A stretch of 64,000 nucleotides of DNA from Gammaproteobacteria bacterium (GCA_030682575.1 JAUXNX010000023.1:62001-126000), one strand, 5' to 3'; positions 1 to 9,689 are shown, numbered from the stretch's first letter. The notes: a model not told the origin generated them from the sequence alone. Made by a program: numbers and translations.

Positions 1-2082
1 GCCATCTCCCTGTATTTCAGCCGCCGTCAGCGTTGGGCTGAAGAGACATCGCGCCGCCTGCGCTTACTGGCCGAGGGGTCGGCCTCGCTGGTCCAATGCT
101 CGGATATCACAGCCCTGTTGCATCGGGTGACCGAGATTGCCAGTGAACTGATCGGTGCCCATCAGGCGTTCAGTTCACTACTGGGCGGCGACCATTTCCG
201 CGATGCCATGCACGCGGTGGTGTTGTCCGACAAGTATGAGAAATGGCGAGATTACAAGGAGTCACCCGACGGTACAGGCATCTATCGACTGGTATCAGAT
301 ATCAACAAACCCATGCTGATGACGCAGGCAGAGTTGCTGGCCAACCCTGCGTGGAAGGGCTTCGGCGCTGCCAGGGATCGTCACCCTCCCATGCGTGGCT
401 GGCTGGCGGTTCCGATTGTCAGCCAGGATGGTCGCGCCCTTGGCATCATCCAGTTGTCGGACAAGATTGTGGGCGACTTCAATACCGACGATCTCCATGA
501 GATGGTGCATCTGGCCAGCGTGACTGGCATCGCGGTTGATAATCTGCAGGCAATCGCAGCCCGCGAAGCGGCGCTGGAGGAAGTGACAGCGGCCAAGGCA
601 GAGATCGAAAGCATCTTCACCTCCATTTCTGATGCTGTCTACGCGCTGGACCCACAGTGGCGTTTTGTCTACATGAACGCCGAGGCAGAAAAACTGTTGG
701 AGCGGGCGGCGGCTGGGGTCATGGGCAAAGTGGTCTGGGACGAGTTTCCCGAGACCAGGCAGACAGTGCTCTATGGGGAGTATCTGCGGGCAAGGCGGGA
801 TAATACACCTGTCAATTTCGAGTTTTTCTATCCTCCCCTGCAGACCTGGTTCAGTGTGCGAGCTTATCCATATACCCGAGGATTGACCGTCTACTTCCAG
901 GATATTACGCGTCGCATTGAAACTGATGAGCGCCTGCGGCAGTCGCAAAAAATGGATGCGATTGGTCAACTCACAGGGGGTGTGGCGCACGATTTCAATA
1001 ATCTGCTCACGGTGATCCTCGGCAATGCTGATGCCGTGGAGGAGTACCTGGTCGATGCCCCGGAGTCGGTTCGCAGTCAGGCGCAAATCATTCGTAAAGC
1101 CGGAGAGCGGGCTGCTGATCTGACCCACAGACTGCTGGCCTTTGCCCGTCGTCAGCCGCTGGATCCCAAGCGCACCAACATCAACGAACTGATTACCGAT
1201 GTGGAAGGCATGCTGCGCCGCACACTCGGAGAAACAGTGTCCATAGAGCTGGTGCGGGGCAGCGGACTGTGGCAGGCCGTGGTAGATCCTCATGAGCTTG
1301 AAAATGCCATTCTCAATCTCGCCATCAACGCCCGCGATGCCATGCCCGAGGGCGGCAAACTGACCATCGAAACAGGCAATATGGCCGTGGACCAGAACTA
1401 TGCGGACATGCACCAGATTCAGGCTGGTCAATACGTGCTTGTTGGTGTTTCCGATACAGGTACCGGTATGTCACCTGCTTTGATTGCCAAGGCCTTCGAC
1501 CCTTTCTTTACTACCAAACCGGAGGGCAAGGGGGCGGGGCTCGGATTATCCATGGTCTATGGTTTTGCAAGGCAGTCCGGCGGTCACGTGAAGATCTACA
1601 GTGAAATGGGGGAGGGCACGACAATCAAGCTTTACCTGCCCCGCGCCGTTGATGACACCGAGGTGGAGTATCGCCGCTCCAACAAGGCGGCGCCCGCGCA
1701 ACGTGGGACAGAGCGTATTCTGGTGGTGGAGGACGATGAACTGGTCCGGCGCCATACGGTCGAGAGTCTGCGCAGGCTTGGTTACACGGTGACTGATTGT
1801 GCTGATGGGCCTGAGGCCATGGCGCATCTGGATAGTGGTGAGGTCTTCGATATGCTGCTGACGGATGTCGTGTTGGCTGGCGGGATGTCAGGCAAGCGGG
1901 TCGCCATTGAGGCTCTTGCCAGGGCGCCGACGTTGAAGCTGCTGTACATGTCCGGTTATACCGAGAATGCCATCGTGCATCACGGTCGTTTGGACAGAGG
2001 CGTGGCGCTGCTGAGCAAACCGTTCCGACTGGTAGATCTGGCGCGCAAGGTCAGGGATGTGCTGGATGATGCGACAGGCTAG
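1..2082 (+). CDS. Hybrid sensor histidine kinase (GAF-PAS-HisKA-HATPase-REC), 5' partial
   Basis: This is a two-component hybrid kinase whose open frame runs through the left edge, so the N-terminus is missing. The first visible residues (AISLYFSRRQRW) could be the end of a membrane segment followed by a basic stretch. A GAF-like region comes next (about bases 118-550), then a PAS domain (about 600-910). The HisKA H-box has GGVAHDFNNLLTVILG, with the phospho-acceptor His at 988-990. The HATPase_c domain has NLAINARDAMPEGG (N box), DTGTGM and GAGLGLSMVYG (G boxes). A C-terminal receiver starts at RILVVEDDE and its phospho-acceptor Asp is at 1864-1866 (LLTDVVLAGG). This HDFNN-type kinase usually transfers phosphate internally to its own receiver. 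No output partner is adjacent. The ligand is unknown. Confidence 0.93.
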   Translation, partial: AISLYFSRRQRWAEETSRRLRLLAEGSASLVQCSDITALLHRVTEIASELIGAHQAFSSLLGGDHFRDAMHAVVLSDKYEKWRDYKESPDGTGIYRLVSDINKPMLMTQAELLANPAWKGFGAARDRHPPMRGWLAVPIVSQDGRALGIIQLSDKIVGDFNTDDLHEMVHLASVTGIAVDNLQAIAAREAALEEVTAAKAEIESIFTSISDAVYALDPQWRFVYMNAEAEKLLERAAAGVMGKVVWDEFPETRQTVLYGEYLRARRDNTPVNFEFFYPPLQTWFSVRAYPYTRGLTVYFQDITRRIETDERLRQSQKMDAIGQLTGGVAHDFNNLLTVILGNADAVEEYLVDAPESVRSQAQIIRKAGERAADLTHRLLAFARRQPLDPKRTNINELITDVEGMLRRTLGETVSIELVRGSGLWQAVVDPHELENAILNLAINARDAMPEGGKLTIETGNMAVDQNYADMHQIQAGQYVLVGVSDTGTGMSPALIAKAFDPFFTTKPEGKGAGLGLSMVYGFARQSGGHVKIYSEMGEGTTIKLYLPRAVDDTEVEYRRSNKAAPAQRGTERILVVEDDELVRRHTVESLRRLGYTVTDCADGPEAMAHLDSGEVFDMLLTDVVLAGGMSGKRVAIEALARAPTLKLLYMSGYTENAIVHHGRLDRGVALLSKPFRLVDLARKVRDVLDDATG

Positions 2083-2852
2083 CCCAGATCGAAAATGGCG
2101 GCCTCGTTGTCGTGCAGCGTCACTCGCACATCCGCACTCAGAGCACGATGATCCGAGAAGTTGCGCCAGTTTTCTCCCGCAATGCTGTTGCAGCCGATGA
2201 CCTCCACACCGCGCAGATAGATGCGATCCATCGCCAGCATTGGCAGGAAGGCGGGGAAGGTGCGCGCACAATGACCAGTCGTGTGTTCGTGTACCTCGAT
2301 CAAATGCAGTTTCTCAACCAGTTGCCGGTGTCCGGTCTTGCGCCAGTCGTTGAAATCCCCAGCCAGAATCAACGGTTCCGATGCTGGCACGGTGCGATGA
2401 ATGTACTCGATCAGATGCGCGATCTGCAGTCTCCTCTCCCGCTCGAACAATCCCAGGTGTACGCAGATCAGATGCAGGTTGCCTGCTATGGTGCCGTGCA
2501 GGAAGCCGCGTTGAGAAAAGCTCAGGATGGAGGCGTCGATATTGTCCCAGCGCACGAAGGGCTGTTCGCTGAGGATGGCATTGCCGTGGTGGCCGTGCTG
2601 ATAGATGGCGTTCTTGCCGTAGGCGTGGTGGGTCCATACCGTGTCGGCCAGATATTCGAGCTGGGTCTGGGAGGGCCAGGATGGCATGCGCTGGTGCTTG
2701 TGATGGGCGCCCACCACTTCCTGCAGGAAGACGATGTTGGCGCCGCTTTCACGCAGGCAATCCCGGATCTTGCTCAGTACGATGCGCTTGGGGCCAAGCG
2801 CGAATCCTTTGTGGATATTGAGGCTGAGAACTCTGAACTGCTGGTTGTGCAT
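2079..2852 (-). CDS. Endonuclease/exonuclease/phosphatase family protein
   Basis: This 257-residue protein has the metal-dependent EEP fold shared by exonuclease III, DNase I-like enzymes and sphingomyelinases. Visible family motifs are LSLNIHKG near the start, FLQEV (metal-binding Glu), GDFNDW (catalytic Asp/Asn pair) and SDHRALSADV (catalytic Asp-His) near the C-terminus. There is no signal peptide, so it is probably cytoplasmic. It converges on the upstream kinase and the two stop regions overlap by 4 bp. The nucleic-acid or phospholipid substrate cannot be decided from sequence. The short 257-residue length fits the stand-alone EEP family often annotated simply as endonuclease. Confidence 0.88.
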   Translation of the reverse strand: MHNQQFRVLSLNIHKGFALGPKRIVLSKIRDCLRESGANIVFLQEVVGAHHKHQRMPSWPSQTQLEYLADTVWTHHAYGKNAIYQHGHHGNAILSEQPFVRWDNIDASILSFSQRGFLHGTIAGNLHLICVHLGLFERERRLQIAHLIEYIHRTVPASEPLILAGDFNDWRKTGHRQLVEKLHLIEVHEHTTGHCARTFPAFLPMLAMDRIYLRGVEVIGCNSIAGENWRNFSDHRALSADVRVTLHDNEAAIFDLG

Positions 2853-2900
2853 AATGCTGGTGATGAGTCCCCGTGTTGACAGTGGTTATTCCCGGATAGC

Positions 2901-4049
2901 CTAGCTCGCTTCCTTGATCATGTTACGCGCGATAATCAGCTGCTGGATCTGGCTGGTCCCTTCGTACAGTCTGAACAGGCGCACATCGCGGTAGAAGCGC
3001 TCCACAGCATACTCTGAAATATACCCGGCGCCGCCATGAATCTGCACTGCCCGATCAGCGACCCTGCCCACCATCTCAGTAGCAAACAATTTGCAGGCGG
3101 CAGACTCGGTGCTGACATTCTGACCAAGGTCGCGTCGTCTGGCAGTCTCCAGCACCATGCAGCGTGCCGCATAGGTCTCCGTCTTCGAGTCCGCCAGCAT
3201 GGCCTGAATGAGTTGATGCTCGGCAATCACCACGCCAAATTGTTTACGCTGCATCGCATACTCCAGCGCGTCACGGATCAACCGCTCCGCCACACCAACG
3301 CTGACACCGGAAATATGCAGACGCCCGCGATCCAATACCTTCATCGCGGTGATGAAGCCCTGACCTTCCTGTCCGATCAGATTGGCCGCAGGCACTCGGC
3401 AGTCTTCGAAGATCACATCACAGGTCAGCGAGCCGGCCTGACCCATTTTCTTGTCGATGGCTCCAAGTGTCAGACCCGGTGTGCCCTTCTCGACGATGAA
3501 CGCGGAGATACCGCGCGCGCCCTTTATCTCCGGATTGGTTCTGGCCATGACGTTGAACGTGTCGGCGATGGGGCCATTGGTGATATAGCGCTTGGTGCCG
3601 TTGAGGATGTAGTGATTACCCTCGCGTCGCGCAGTGGCCTTCACGGAGGCAGCATCCGATCCCACGTCCGGCTCGGTCAGGCAGAAGCATCCGACCCACT
3701 CGCCGCTGGCATACTTTGGCAGGAAGCGCTGTTTCTGCTCCTCGGTGCCATCGAATACCACGGCGGCCGAACCGATGCCGTTATTGGTGCCGAGAATGGA
3801 GCGGAATGCGGGGGAGGTTTGACCCAGTGTCATGGCGACGTGGATCTCCTCTTCCATGGTCAGACCGAGGCCGCCGTACTCTTCCGGAATCGTCATGCCG
3901 AACAGACCGAGGTCCTTCATTTCCTGCACGATGTCATCAGGCACCTTGAAGTTTTCGGCCACCTGATGCTCGGCCGGTATCAAGCGTTCCTTCACAAAGC
4001 GGTCAACCATGCCTACCAGTTGATCCAGAAGTTCCTGGTCACGAATCAT
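2901..4049 (-). CDS. Acyl-CoA dehydrogenase
   Basis: This is a 382-residue FAD-dependent acyl-CoA dehydrogenase that performs alpha,beta-desaturation of an acyl-CoA. The flavin/substrate signature CFCLTEPDVGSDAASV lies in the middle domain. Near the C-terminus IHGGAGYISEYAVERFYRD and LYEGTSQIQQ carry the catalytic-base Glu of the YEGT motif. Length and domain order match short- and medium-chain enzymes. It is divergent from the thiolase gene, with 422 bp between them, and probably feeds the thiolase/FadB pathway next door. Electrons would pass to ETF, which is not encoded here. Chain-length or branched-chain specificity is not evident. Confidence 0.93.
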   Translation of the reverse strand: MIRDQELLDQLVGMVDRFVKERLIPAEHQVAENFKVPDDIVQEMKDLGLFGMTIPEEYGGLGLTMEEEIHVAMTLGQTSPAFRSILGTNNGIGSAAVVFDGTEEQKQRFLPKYASGEWVGCFCLTEPDVGSDAASVKATARREGNHYILNGTKRYITNGPIADTFNVMARTNPEIKGARGISAFIVEKGTPGLTLGAIDKKMGQAGSLTCDVIFEDCRVPAANLIGQEGQGFITAMKVLDRGRLHISGVSVGVAERLIRDALEYAMQRKQFGVVIAEHQLIQAMLADSKTETYAARCMVLETARRRDLGQNVSTESAACKLFATEMVGRVADRAVQIHGGAGYISEYAVERFYRDVRLFRLYEGTSQIQQLIIARNMIKEAS

Positions 4050-4471
4050 GCAGTTTCCCCCTGAGTTTATTTCTGAACATTGATCTGTGCGAAGGGAGAG
4101 GCAAGCTCCCTGTTTGCCTCTCCTGCGCGTGACTGTGGCGAAGCTTAAAGACTCGGCAAAGCGAATTCCACCTCTTTAATACCCTGTGCTACCATGACTG
4201 CCCTGCAACGAAATCGGCACAGCCCGCGTCGTTTGTGGGTCGGAGTCCAGGGTCACCGATAGCACAACAGGATCTTGTGGCAGGGGCGTTGGGTTTCCGA
4301 AACTGTTGCACTTCAATGGGGGGAGTGACAACTGCATTTCCGGCAATGTCCTGCTGCTTGTTGTTCTGATCCTGACAATGATACCGACACAGCACCACAG
4401 ACGCGCCTCTGATTTCCCCCTCCCGATTCAACCCGTTTTGCAACGAGAGAACAATAGAAGAGACTGAAGTT
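4050..4471. other. 422-bp divergent intergenic region
   Basis: This space lies between the divergently transcribed acyl-CoA dehydrogenase and thiolase genes. It should hold both promoters. Apart from the stem-loop at 4095-4123, I see no convincing gene, repeat or operator. Short open frames on the minus strand here have no recognisable protein content. Confidence 0.5.
4095..4123. other. Perfect 10-bp stem-loop in acyl-CoA dehydrogenase 5' region
   Basis: GGAGAGGCAA (4095-4104) pairs perfectly with TTGCCTCTCC (4114-4123) around a 9-nt loop. It lies 46 bp upstream of the minus-strand acyl-CoA dehydrogenase start, so it could sit in that mRNA leader or act as a protein-binding palindrome. There is no U-tract on either strand, so a terminator is unlikely. 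Confidence 0.4.
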
Positions 4472-5686
4472 ATGACTGATCATGCGGAAGCATTTATCTA
4501 TGACGGAGGCAGAAGTGCGTTCGGACGCCAGGGCGGTGTACTGGCGCCAGTGCGTCCCGATGATCTGCTCGCTCATATCCTCAAAACGGTGGCAGGTCGC
4601 AATGCCTTTCCCGCGCAGGAATATGAAGACGTCATCATCGGCAACACCAATCAGGCCGGTGAAGATTGCCGCAATGTCGGACGTTTTGCCGCGCTGCTGG
4701 CAGGGCTGCCTTCTTCAGTCGGTGGACTGACCGTCAATCGTCTGTGTGGCTCCGGTCTGGCCGCTGTGCTGGATGCTTCGCGAGGCGTGAAGAGCGCAGA
4801 AGGGAAATTGTTTGTGGCCGGTGGTGTCGAGTCCATGAGCCGTGCGCCGCTGATACTCTCCAAGGCCACCTCTGCCTATGATCGTGGTCAGCAGATCGCC
4901 GACAGCACGCTCGGCGCACGTTTCACCAATCCCGCGTTTGCCGCTGCATTTGGCAGTGACACCATGCCGCAGACTGCTGACAACATCGCAAAGGATCTCG
5001 ACATTTCCCGCGTCGACAGCGATGTGTTTGCAGCGGCGTCGCAGGCGAAATATGCGGCAGCCCGTGCCGCCGGATTCTTCCAGGGCGAGATCATTCCGAT
5101 TGAAGTTCCACAGGGTCGCAAGCAACCCCCGCTGGTAGTGACCGAGGATGAACATCCGCGCCCGGATTCCACTCTGCAGGCTTTGAGTGGCCTGAGACCC
5201 CTTTTCGAAGGTGGAGTGGTGACGGCGGGCAACGCCTCCGGTATCAACGATGGTGCCGCCGCTCTGATCATCGGCAATCGCGCCATAGGTGAGCAGTATG
5301 GTGTGAGGCCACGTGCCCGCATCATCGCCGGTGCCATTGCCGGTGTGGAGCCGCGCGTCATGGGGCTCGGCCCGGTGTTCGCCGCGCGCAAGGCACTTGC
5401 TCGCGCAGGACTCACGCTCGCCGACATGGATGTGATCGAGATCAACGAAGCGTTTGCCACTCAGGTGCTGGGCTGTCTGAAGATGCTGGAAATCTCTTTC
5501 GATGATCCGCGTGTGAATCCGAATGGAGGAGCGATTGCAGTCGGACATCCACTCGGAGCATCAGGCGCACGCATTGCGTTGACCACAGTGCGACAACTCG
5601 AGCGCAGTGGCGGACGCTATGCGCTGGTCAGTTTGTGCATCGGCATTGGACAGGGTGTGGCCGCCGTGATCGAACGGCTTGATTAG
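4472..5686 (+). CDS. Acetyl-CoA C-acyltransferase (thiolase)
   Basis: This 404-residue type II thiolase cleaves 3-ketoacyl-CoA with CoA to give acetyl-CoA plus a shortened acyl-CoA. The nucleophile is Cys92 in NRLCGSGLAA. The C-terminal half carries NEAFA, the histidine loop GGAIAVGHPLGASG, and the second catalytic Cys in CIGIGQG. The common sequence at that last motif is CxGxGxG or CIGGGQG. It is followed by the FadB-type enzyme 80 bp downstream, so the two probably form a beta-oxidation operon. It resembles 3-oxoadipyl-CoA and degradative 3-ketoacyl-CoA thiolases, and I cannot choose between them. Confidence 0.93.
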   Translation: MTDHAEAFIYDGGRSAFGRQGGVLAPVRPDDLLAHILKTVAGRNAFPAQEYEDVIIGNTNQAGEDCRNVGRFAALLAGLPSSVGGLTVNRLCGSGLAAVLDASRGVKSAEGKLFVAGGVESMSRAPLILSKATSAYDRGQQIADSTLGARFTNPAFAAAFGSDTMPQTADNIAKDLDISRVDSDVFAAASQAKYAAARAAGFFQGEIIPIEVPQGRKQPPLVVTEDEHPRPDSTLQALSGLRPLFEGGVVTAGNASGINDGAAALIIGNRAIGEQYGVRPRARIIAGAIAGVEPRVMGLGPVFAARKALARAGLTLADMDVIEINEAFATQVLGCLKMLEISFDDPRVNPNGGAIAVGHPLGASGARIALTTVRQLERSGGRYALVSLCIGIGQGVAAVIERLD

Positions 5687-5766
5687 GAGCTCCTGCAACA
5701 CAGTAACGGCAGCGCAGCAACGGCAGTGCAGCAACTACGAATTCAAATAAGAAATGGGGAACAAGC

Positions 5767-7890
5767 ATGTCCAGTACAGCAACTCAGAATGTGGTCAGCT
5801 ACGAGATCGTCGACAACATCGGCGTCATCACTGTCAACAATCCACCTGTAAATGCACTGTCCCACGCGCTGCGTGACGGTCTGCAGAAAGCGGTGACCGC
5901 AGCGCAGAGCGATGAGAGCGAAGCTTTGGTGCTGATCTGTGCGGGACGCACTTTCATTGCCGGAGCCGATATCACCGAATTTGGCAAACCGCCAATGTCA
6001 CCATCGTTGCCGGATATTCTCGTCACTCTGGAAGGCTCAAGAAAACTGATCGTCGCCGCCATTCATGGCACGGCACTTGGTGGCGGATTCGAAACCTCGC
6101 TCGCGTGTCATTACCGTTGTGCTGTGGCCTCAGCCAAAGTGGGCTTGCCGGAAGTGAAGCTCGGCATTCTGCCCGGCGCTGGCGGTACGCAGCGCGTGCC
6201 GAGAGTTGCCGGCGTGAAGGCGGCGCTGGAAATGATTACCACGGGCAATCCCATCAGCGCCGCCGAGGCTGCTGACATGAACCTGATCGACGAAATCATT
6301 GAAGGCGATCTGAAGGCGGGCGCCATCGAATATGCAAAGGATCTCGTGGACTCCGGCGCACCACTCAAGCGTATCCGCGACATCACCATCAACCCGTCCG
6401 AGATCGAGCCAGGCTTCTTCGAAAATTATCGCAGGAAACTGGCGCAGCGTGCGCGCGGCCAGATCGCGCCGGATCGCATCGTGTCCTGTGTGGAGGCAGC
6501 GGTGAAACTGCCGATGGATCAAGGATTGCAACTGGAGCGCGAACTGTTTGCCGAGTGTGTGCAGTCGCCGCAATCCAAGGCCATGCGCCATGTCTTTTTT
6601 GCAGAACGTGAGGCTGCGAAGATCAAGGATCTGCCAACCAACACGCCAATGCGGGATATCAAGAAGGTGGCCATCATCGGCGGTGGAACCATGGGTGGCG
6701 GTATCGCCATGTGCTTCGCCAATGTGGGTATTCCTGTCACCATGCTGGAAATCAATGACGAGGCTCTGGAGCGTGGCCTTGGCATCATCCGCAAGAACTA
6801 CAGTATCACCGTGCAGAAGGGCAAGATGACTGAGGCGGAGATGGAAGAGCGCCTGACCTTCATCAATGGCACCACCGTGTACAAGGATCTTGGCGATGTC
6901 GATCTGGTGATTGAAGCGGTGTTCGAGAATCCGGACATCAAGGCCGAAGTGTTCGGCAAGCTCGACGCCGTGTGCAAGCCAGGCGCGATTCTCGCGTCCA
7001 ACACTTCCTATCAGAATATCGACGACATCGCTGCGGCCACGAAGCGTCCTCAGGACGTGCTGGGCATGCACTTCTTCAGTCCAGCGAATGTCATGAAGCT
7101 GCTGGAAGTGGTACGTGGCGCCAAAACGGCAGATGATGTGCTCGCCACCGCGATGCAGATCGGCAAGAAGATCGGCAAGGTCTGTGCGCTGTCCCGTGTG
7201 TGCTACGGTTTCATCGGCAATCGCATGCTCGGCGGTTACGGTCGTCAGGCACATATGCTGCTGCTTGATGGCGCGAGCCCTGCACAGATCGACGCGGCGG
7301 CGGAAGAATTCGGCATGGCGATGGGACCGATTGCGATGAGCGATCTTGCCGGTCTTGATGTGGGATACAAGGCACGTCAGGCGCGGGAAGCGGCTGGTGA
7401 GAAGATGGACCCGCGCGCGCACTGCATCGCCTCCGCACTGGTGGAGATGGGACGCCTTGGCCAGAAGTCTGGCGCCGGTTATTACAAGTACGATCCGCAA
7501 ACACGGGCGCGCATGCCGGATCCTGAGGTGGATGCACTGATCAAGGCGCACGCAGACAAGCTTGGCATCAAACGCCGCGAGATCGGCGCTGATGAGATCG
7601 TGGCACGTCTGATGTATCCGTTGATCAATGAGGGAGCGCTGATTCTTGAAGAGGGCATTGCCCAGCGCCCCGGCGATATCGATATCGTTTATGTGTATGG
7701 CTACGCCTTCCCGAGTGCCAAAGGCGGCCCGATGCACTACGCCGATCAGGTCGGCCTCAAGAATGTTCATGATGCAATCTGCAGGTTCCGCGATCAGTAT
7801 GGTGCCGATATCTGGAAGCCTGCGCCGCTGCTGGAGAAACTGGCGAAGGAAGGCAGCACGTTTGCGGCCTGGGGTGAAACTCAAGAGTAG
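5767..7890 (+). CDS. Bifunctional enoyl-CoA hydratase / 3-hydroxyacyl-CoA dehydrogenase
   Basis: This 707-residue protein has the FadB/FadJ architecture. The N-terminal crotonase domain (about residues 10-190) shows the oxyanion-hole segments FIAGADITEFG and HGTALGGGFE and the acidic GLPEVKLGILPGAGGTQR region. The NAD-binding 3-hydroxyacyl-CoA dehydrogenase domain begins with IIGGGTMGGGIAMCF (about residue 303). It also contains HFFSPANVMKLLEVV with the catalytic His, followed by two C-terminal helical domains. Its size fits the 700-residue FadJ or peroxisomal-multifunctional-like group. It would hydrate and oxidise enoyl-CoA to feed the thiolase just upstream. Start ATG 5767 follows a GGGGA stretch. 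Confidence 0.94.
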   Translation: MSSTATQNVVSYEIVDNIGVITVNNPPVNALSHALRDGLQKAVTAAQSDESEALVLICAGRTFIAGADITEFGKPPMSPSLPDILVTLEGSRKLIVAAIHGTALGGGFETSLACHYRCAVASAKVGLPEVKLGILPGAGGTQRVPRVAGVKAALEMITTGNPISAAEAADMNLIDEIIEGDLKAGAIEYAKDLVDSGAPLKRIRDITINPSEIEPGFFENYRRKLAQRARGQIAPDRIVSCVEAAVKLPMDQGLQLERELFAECVQSPQSKAMRHVFFAEREAAKIKDLPTNTPMRDIKKVAIIGGGTMGGGIAMCFANVGIPVTMLEINDEALERGLGIIRKNYSITVQKGKMTEAEMEERLTFINGTTVYKDLGDVDLVIEAVFENPDIKAEVFGKLDAVCKPGAILASNTSYQNIDDIAAATKRPQDVLGMHFFSPANVMKLLEVVRGAKTADDVLATAMQIGKKIGKVCALSRVCYGFIGNRMLGGYGRQAHMLLLDGASPAQIDAAAEEFGMAMGPIAMSDLAGLDVGYKARQAREAAGEKMDPRAHCIASALVEMGRLGQKSGAGYYKYDPQTRARMPDPEVDALIKAHADKLGIKRREIGADEIVARLMYPLINEGALILEEGIAQRPGDIDIVYVYGYAFPSAKGGPMHYADQVGLKNVHDAICRFRDQYGADIWKPAPLLEKLAKEGSTFAAWGETQE

Positions 7891-7939
7891 CTGATCAGGA
7901 ATAGCAGGTCAGCAAAACTTGCTGCGCAGAGGATTTTGC

Positions 7940-8980
7940 ATGATCGCTTACGAAACAGCAGCACCGGGCGCGCCGCTGGTGATGAAGGAGTCTCGGACTC
8001 CTGAGCCCCAGGGCAGCGAGATTCTGATGAAGATGCTGGCCTGCGGCGTTTGTCACTCGGACATTCATCTGCACGACGGCGTGTTCAATCTCGGCAACGA
8101 CAAGCATCTTGCAGTCGGGCGGCCCGGCTTGGTGCTTGGACACGAAATTTTCGGGGAAATCATCGCGATTGGGCCTGACGCAACCAATGTGCGAGTCGGC
8201 GACCGCCGCGTTGTCTATCCCTGGATTGGTTGTGGCCAGTGTGCATCCTGTCGTCGGGGCGAAGAGCATCTGTGTACGCCCGGTCGCGGGCTCGGCACCA
8301 TGGTGCAAGGTGGATTTGCCGATCACGTGCTGGTACCTCACAGTCGTTACCTGTTCGACAAAGGTGATGTGCCGGATGCTCTCGCGTCCACCTATGCCTG
8401 CTCGGGGCTCACCGCCTACAGCGCGCTGAAAAAACTTTCTGACCGCGTTGCGGGCGACGAAGTGTTGATCATCGGCGCTGGTGGAGTTGGCATGATGGCC
8501 GTGCAGATCGCACTGTCGATGGGTATCGACCCGCTTGTCGCCGACATAGACCCACTCAAGCTGGCAGCGGCGAAGGCGCTTGGTGTCAGTCGTGTATTCG
8601 ATTCAGCCGACAGAAACCAGGCGAAGGAAATCAAGAAACTGAGCGACGGTGGTGTGTATGCGGCGCTGGACTTTGTGGGCGCCGAGGCATCGACGGGCTT
8701 CGGATTGTCCTGCCTGCGCAAGGGAGGCAGGCTTGTTATTGTGGGACTGTACGGTGGTGCGTTGAACATCCCGCTGCCGTTCATTCCGATGAATGCGCGC
8801 ATCATTCAGGGCAGCTACGTCGGCAGCTTGCAGGAGATGGCCGAGTTGATGGCGCTGGTGCGTGCCGGAAAAATAGCTCCGATCAGAATTGAGGAGAGGC
8901 CCCTGGCGCAAGTCACGCAGGCGCTGGCAGATCTGAAGGCGGGAAAGATACAAGGCAGGATTGTGCTGCGAGGACTGTAA
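7940..8980 (+). CDS. Zinc-dependent alcohol dehydrogenase (MDR family)
   Basis: This is a 346-residue medium-chain dehydrogenase. Catalytic-zinc ligands are in ACGVCHSDIH and GHEIFGE. The structural-zinc loop is CGQCASCRRGEEHLC, with all four cysteines. The Rossmann motif is IIGAGGVGMMAVQIA. The start was set at ATG 7940 because AGAGGA lies 8 bases upstream, although an in-frame TTG occurs at 7919. It follows the FadB-type gene by 49 bp, so it probably belongs to the same transcript and oxidises an alcohol or hydroxyacyl intermediate. Close relatives include hydroxycyclohexanecarboxyl-CoA-type and general NAD-dependent dehydrogenases. The substrate is unproven. Confidence 0.9.
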   Translation: MIAYETAAPGAPLVMKESRTPEPQGSEILMKMLACGVCHSDIHLHDGVFNLGNDKHLAVGRPGLVLGHEIFGEIIAIGPDATNVRVGDRRVVYPWIGCGQCASCRRGEEHLCTPGRGLGTMVQGGFADHVLVPHSRYLFDKGDVPDALASTYACSGLTAYSALKKLSDRVAGDEVLIIGAGGVGMMAVQIALSMGIDPLVADIDPLKLAAAKALGVSRVFDSADRNQAKEIKKLSDGGVYAALDFVGAEASTGFGLSCLRKGGRLVIVGLYGGALNIPLPFIPMNARIIQGSYVGSLQEMAELMALVRAGKIAPIRIEERPLAQVTQALADLKAGKIQGRIVLRGL

Positions 8981-8987
8981 GGGCGAG

Positions 8988-9689
8988 CTATTGAGCCGCA
9001 AGACAGAAGATGATGGAGGCAGGCAATCCCGTATGTGGGTGAACCGGCTCCTGCGACTCAAGTAACTGCAGCCCGCTCTCGGCAAACAGGTAATGCCAGG
9101 AGGCAAGTGTTCGGTAGTACCACCGTGCCCCGCCACTGAAATTATCGCCGATGCCGCTCCAGCTTTCCTCGCGCCAGCCATCGTGTTGAGTACCGTTGTA
9201 CTCGGGATGCAGGGTTTGGATCAGGAAGTGGCCTCCGACATTGAGCAGTGCAGGAATATAGCGCAACATGGCAGCCACCCCCTCCTTGTCGAGCAATGAG
9301 AAGTTGCTGACGATCAGATCGAAGCGTTGTTGCAGAGCGCCGCTGACAATTTGCTGGTAGTCGAGCTGGTGGAATTCGGGAGTTGTGACACCGGGCTCGG
9401 ATGCCGTGCGTGCTGCATCCACCAGTGCGGCCACTGCATCGACACCGGTTACCTGTATGCCCAGCGTAGCGAGTTGTCGGCTCAACCAGCCTTCGCCGCA
9501 ACCAAGATCAAGCACGTTGCCAGGTTTGCGTGTCACAATGGCATCGATGATGGCCTGATTGGTGACGAGTGTGCGGCTCTGGATTTTCTGCAGGCGTACA
9601 GCGTCGGTCCATGCGAGGGCGTTGTCTCGCCAACTGCGCAGCACGGCTTCAGAATCGGAGTTCAATGGTGAGTCAATCGCATCGGACAT
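8988..9689 (-). CDS. Class I SAM-dependent methyltransferase
   Basis: This is a 233-residue cytosolic methyltransferase. The SAM-binding motif I is NVLDLGCGEGWLSRQLA, followed by the acidic VTGVDAV strand end and the motif IV-like FDLIVSNFSLLD. The C-terminal part has HFLIQTLHP. The start at 9689 gives MSDAID. The frame stays open to 9899, but that extension overlaps the divergent acyl-CoA dehydrogenase and does not look like protein. The gene converges on the alcohol dehydrogenase with 7 bp between stops. The substrate is unknown, and it may have no role in the surrounding catabolic genes. Confidence 0.88.
   Translation of the reverse strand: MSDAIDSPLNSDSEAVLRSWRDNALAWTDAVRLQKIQSRTLVTNQAIIDAIVTRKPGNVLDLGCGEGWLSRQLATLGIQVTGVDAVAALVDAARTASEPGVTTPEFHQLDYQQIVSGALQQRFDLIVSNFSLLDKEGVAAMLRYIPALLNVGGHFLIQTLHPEYNGTQHDGWREESWSGIGDNFSGGARWYYRTLASWHYLFAESGLQLLESQEPVHPHTGLPASIIFCLAAQ

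Noticed and set aside
5699-5736. Short imperfect CAGCAACGGCAG-type repeats between thiolase and FadB genes
   Set aside because: Only two to three imperfect units in an 80-bp gap; probably not significant.
6130-7884. 584-residue open frame antisense to the FadB-type gene
   Set aside because: It is entirely antisense to a strongly supported gene and has no recognisable protein features; high GC produces long shadow frames.
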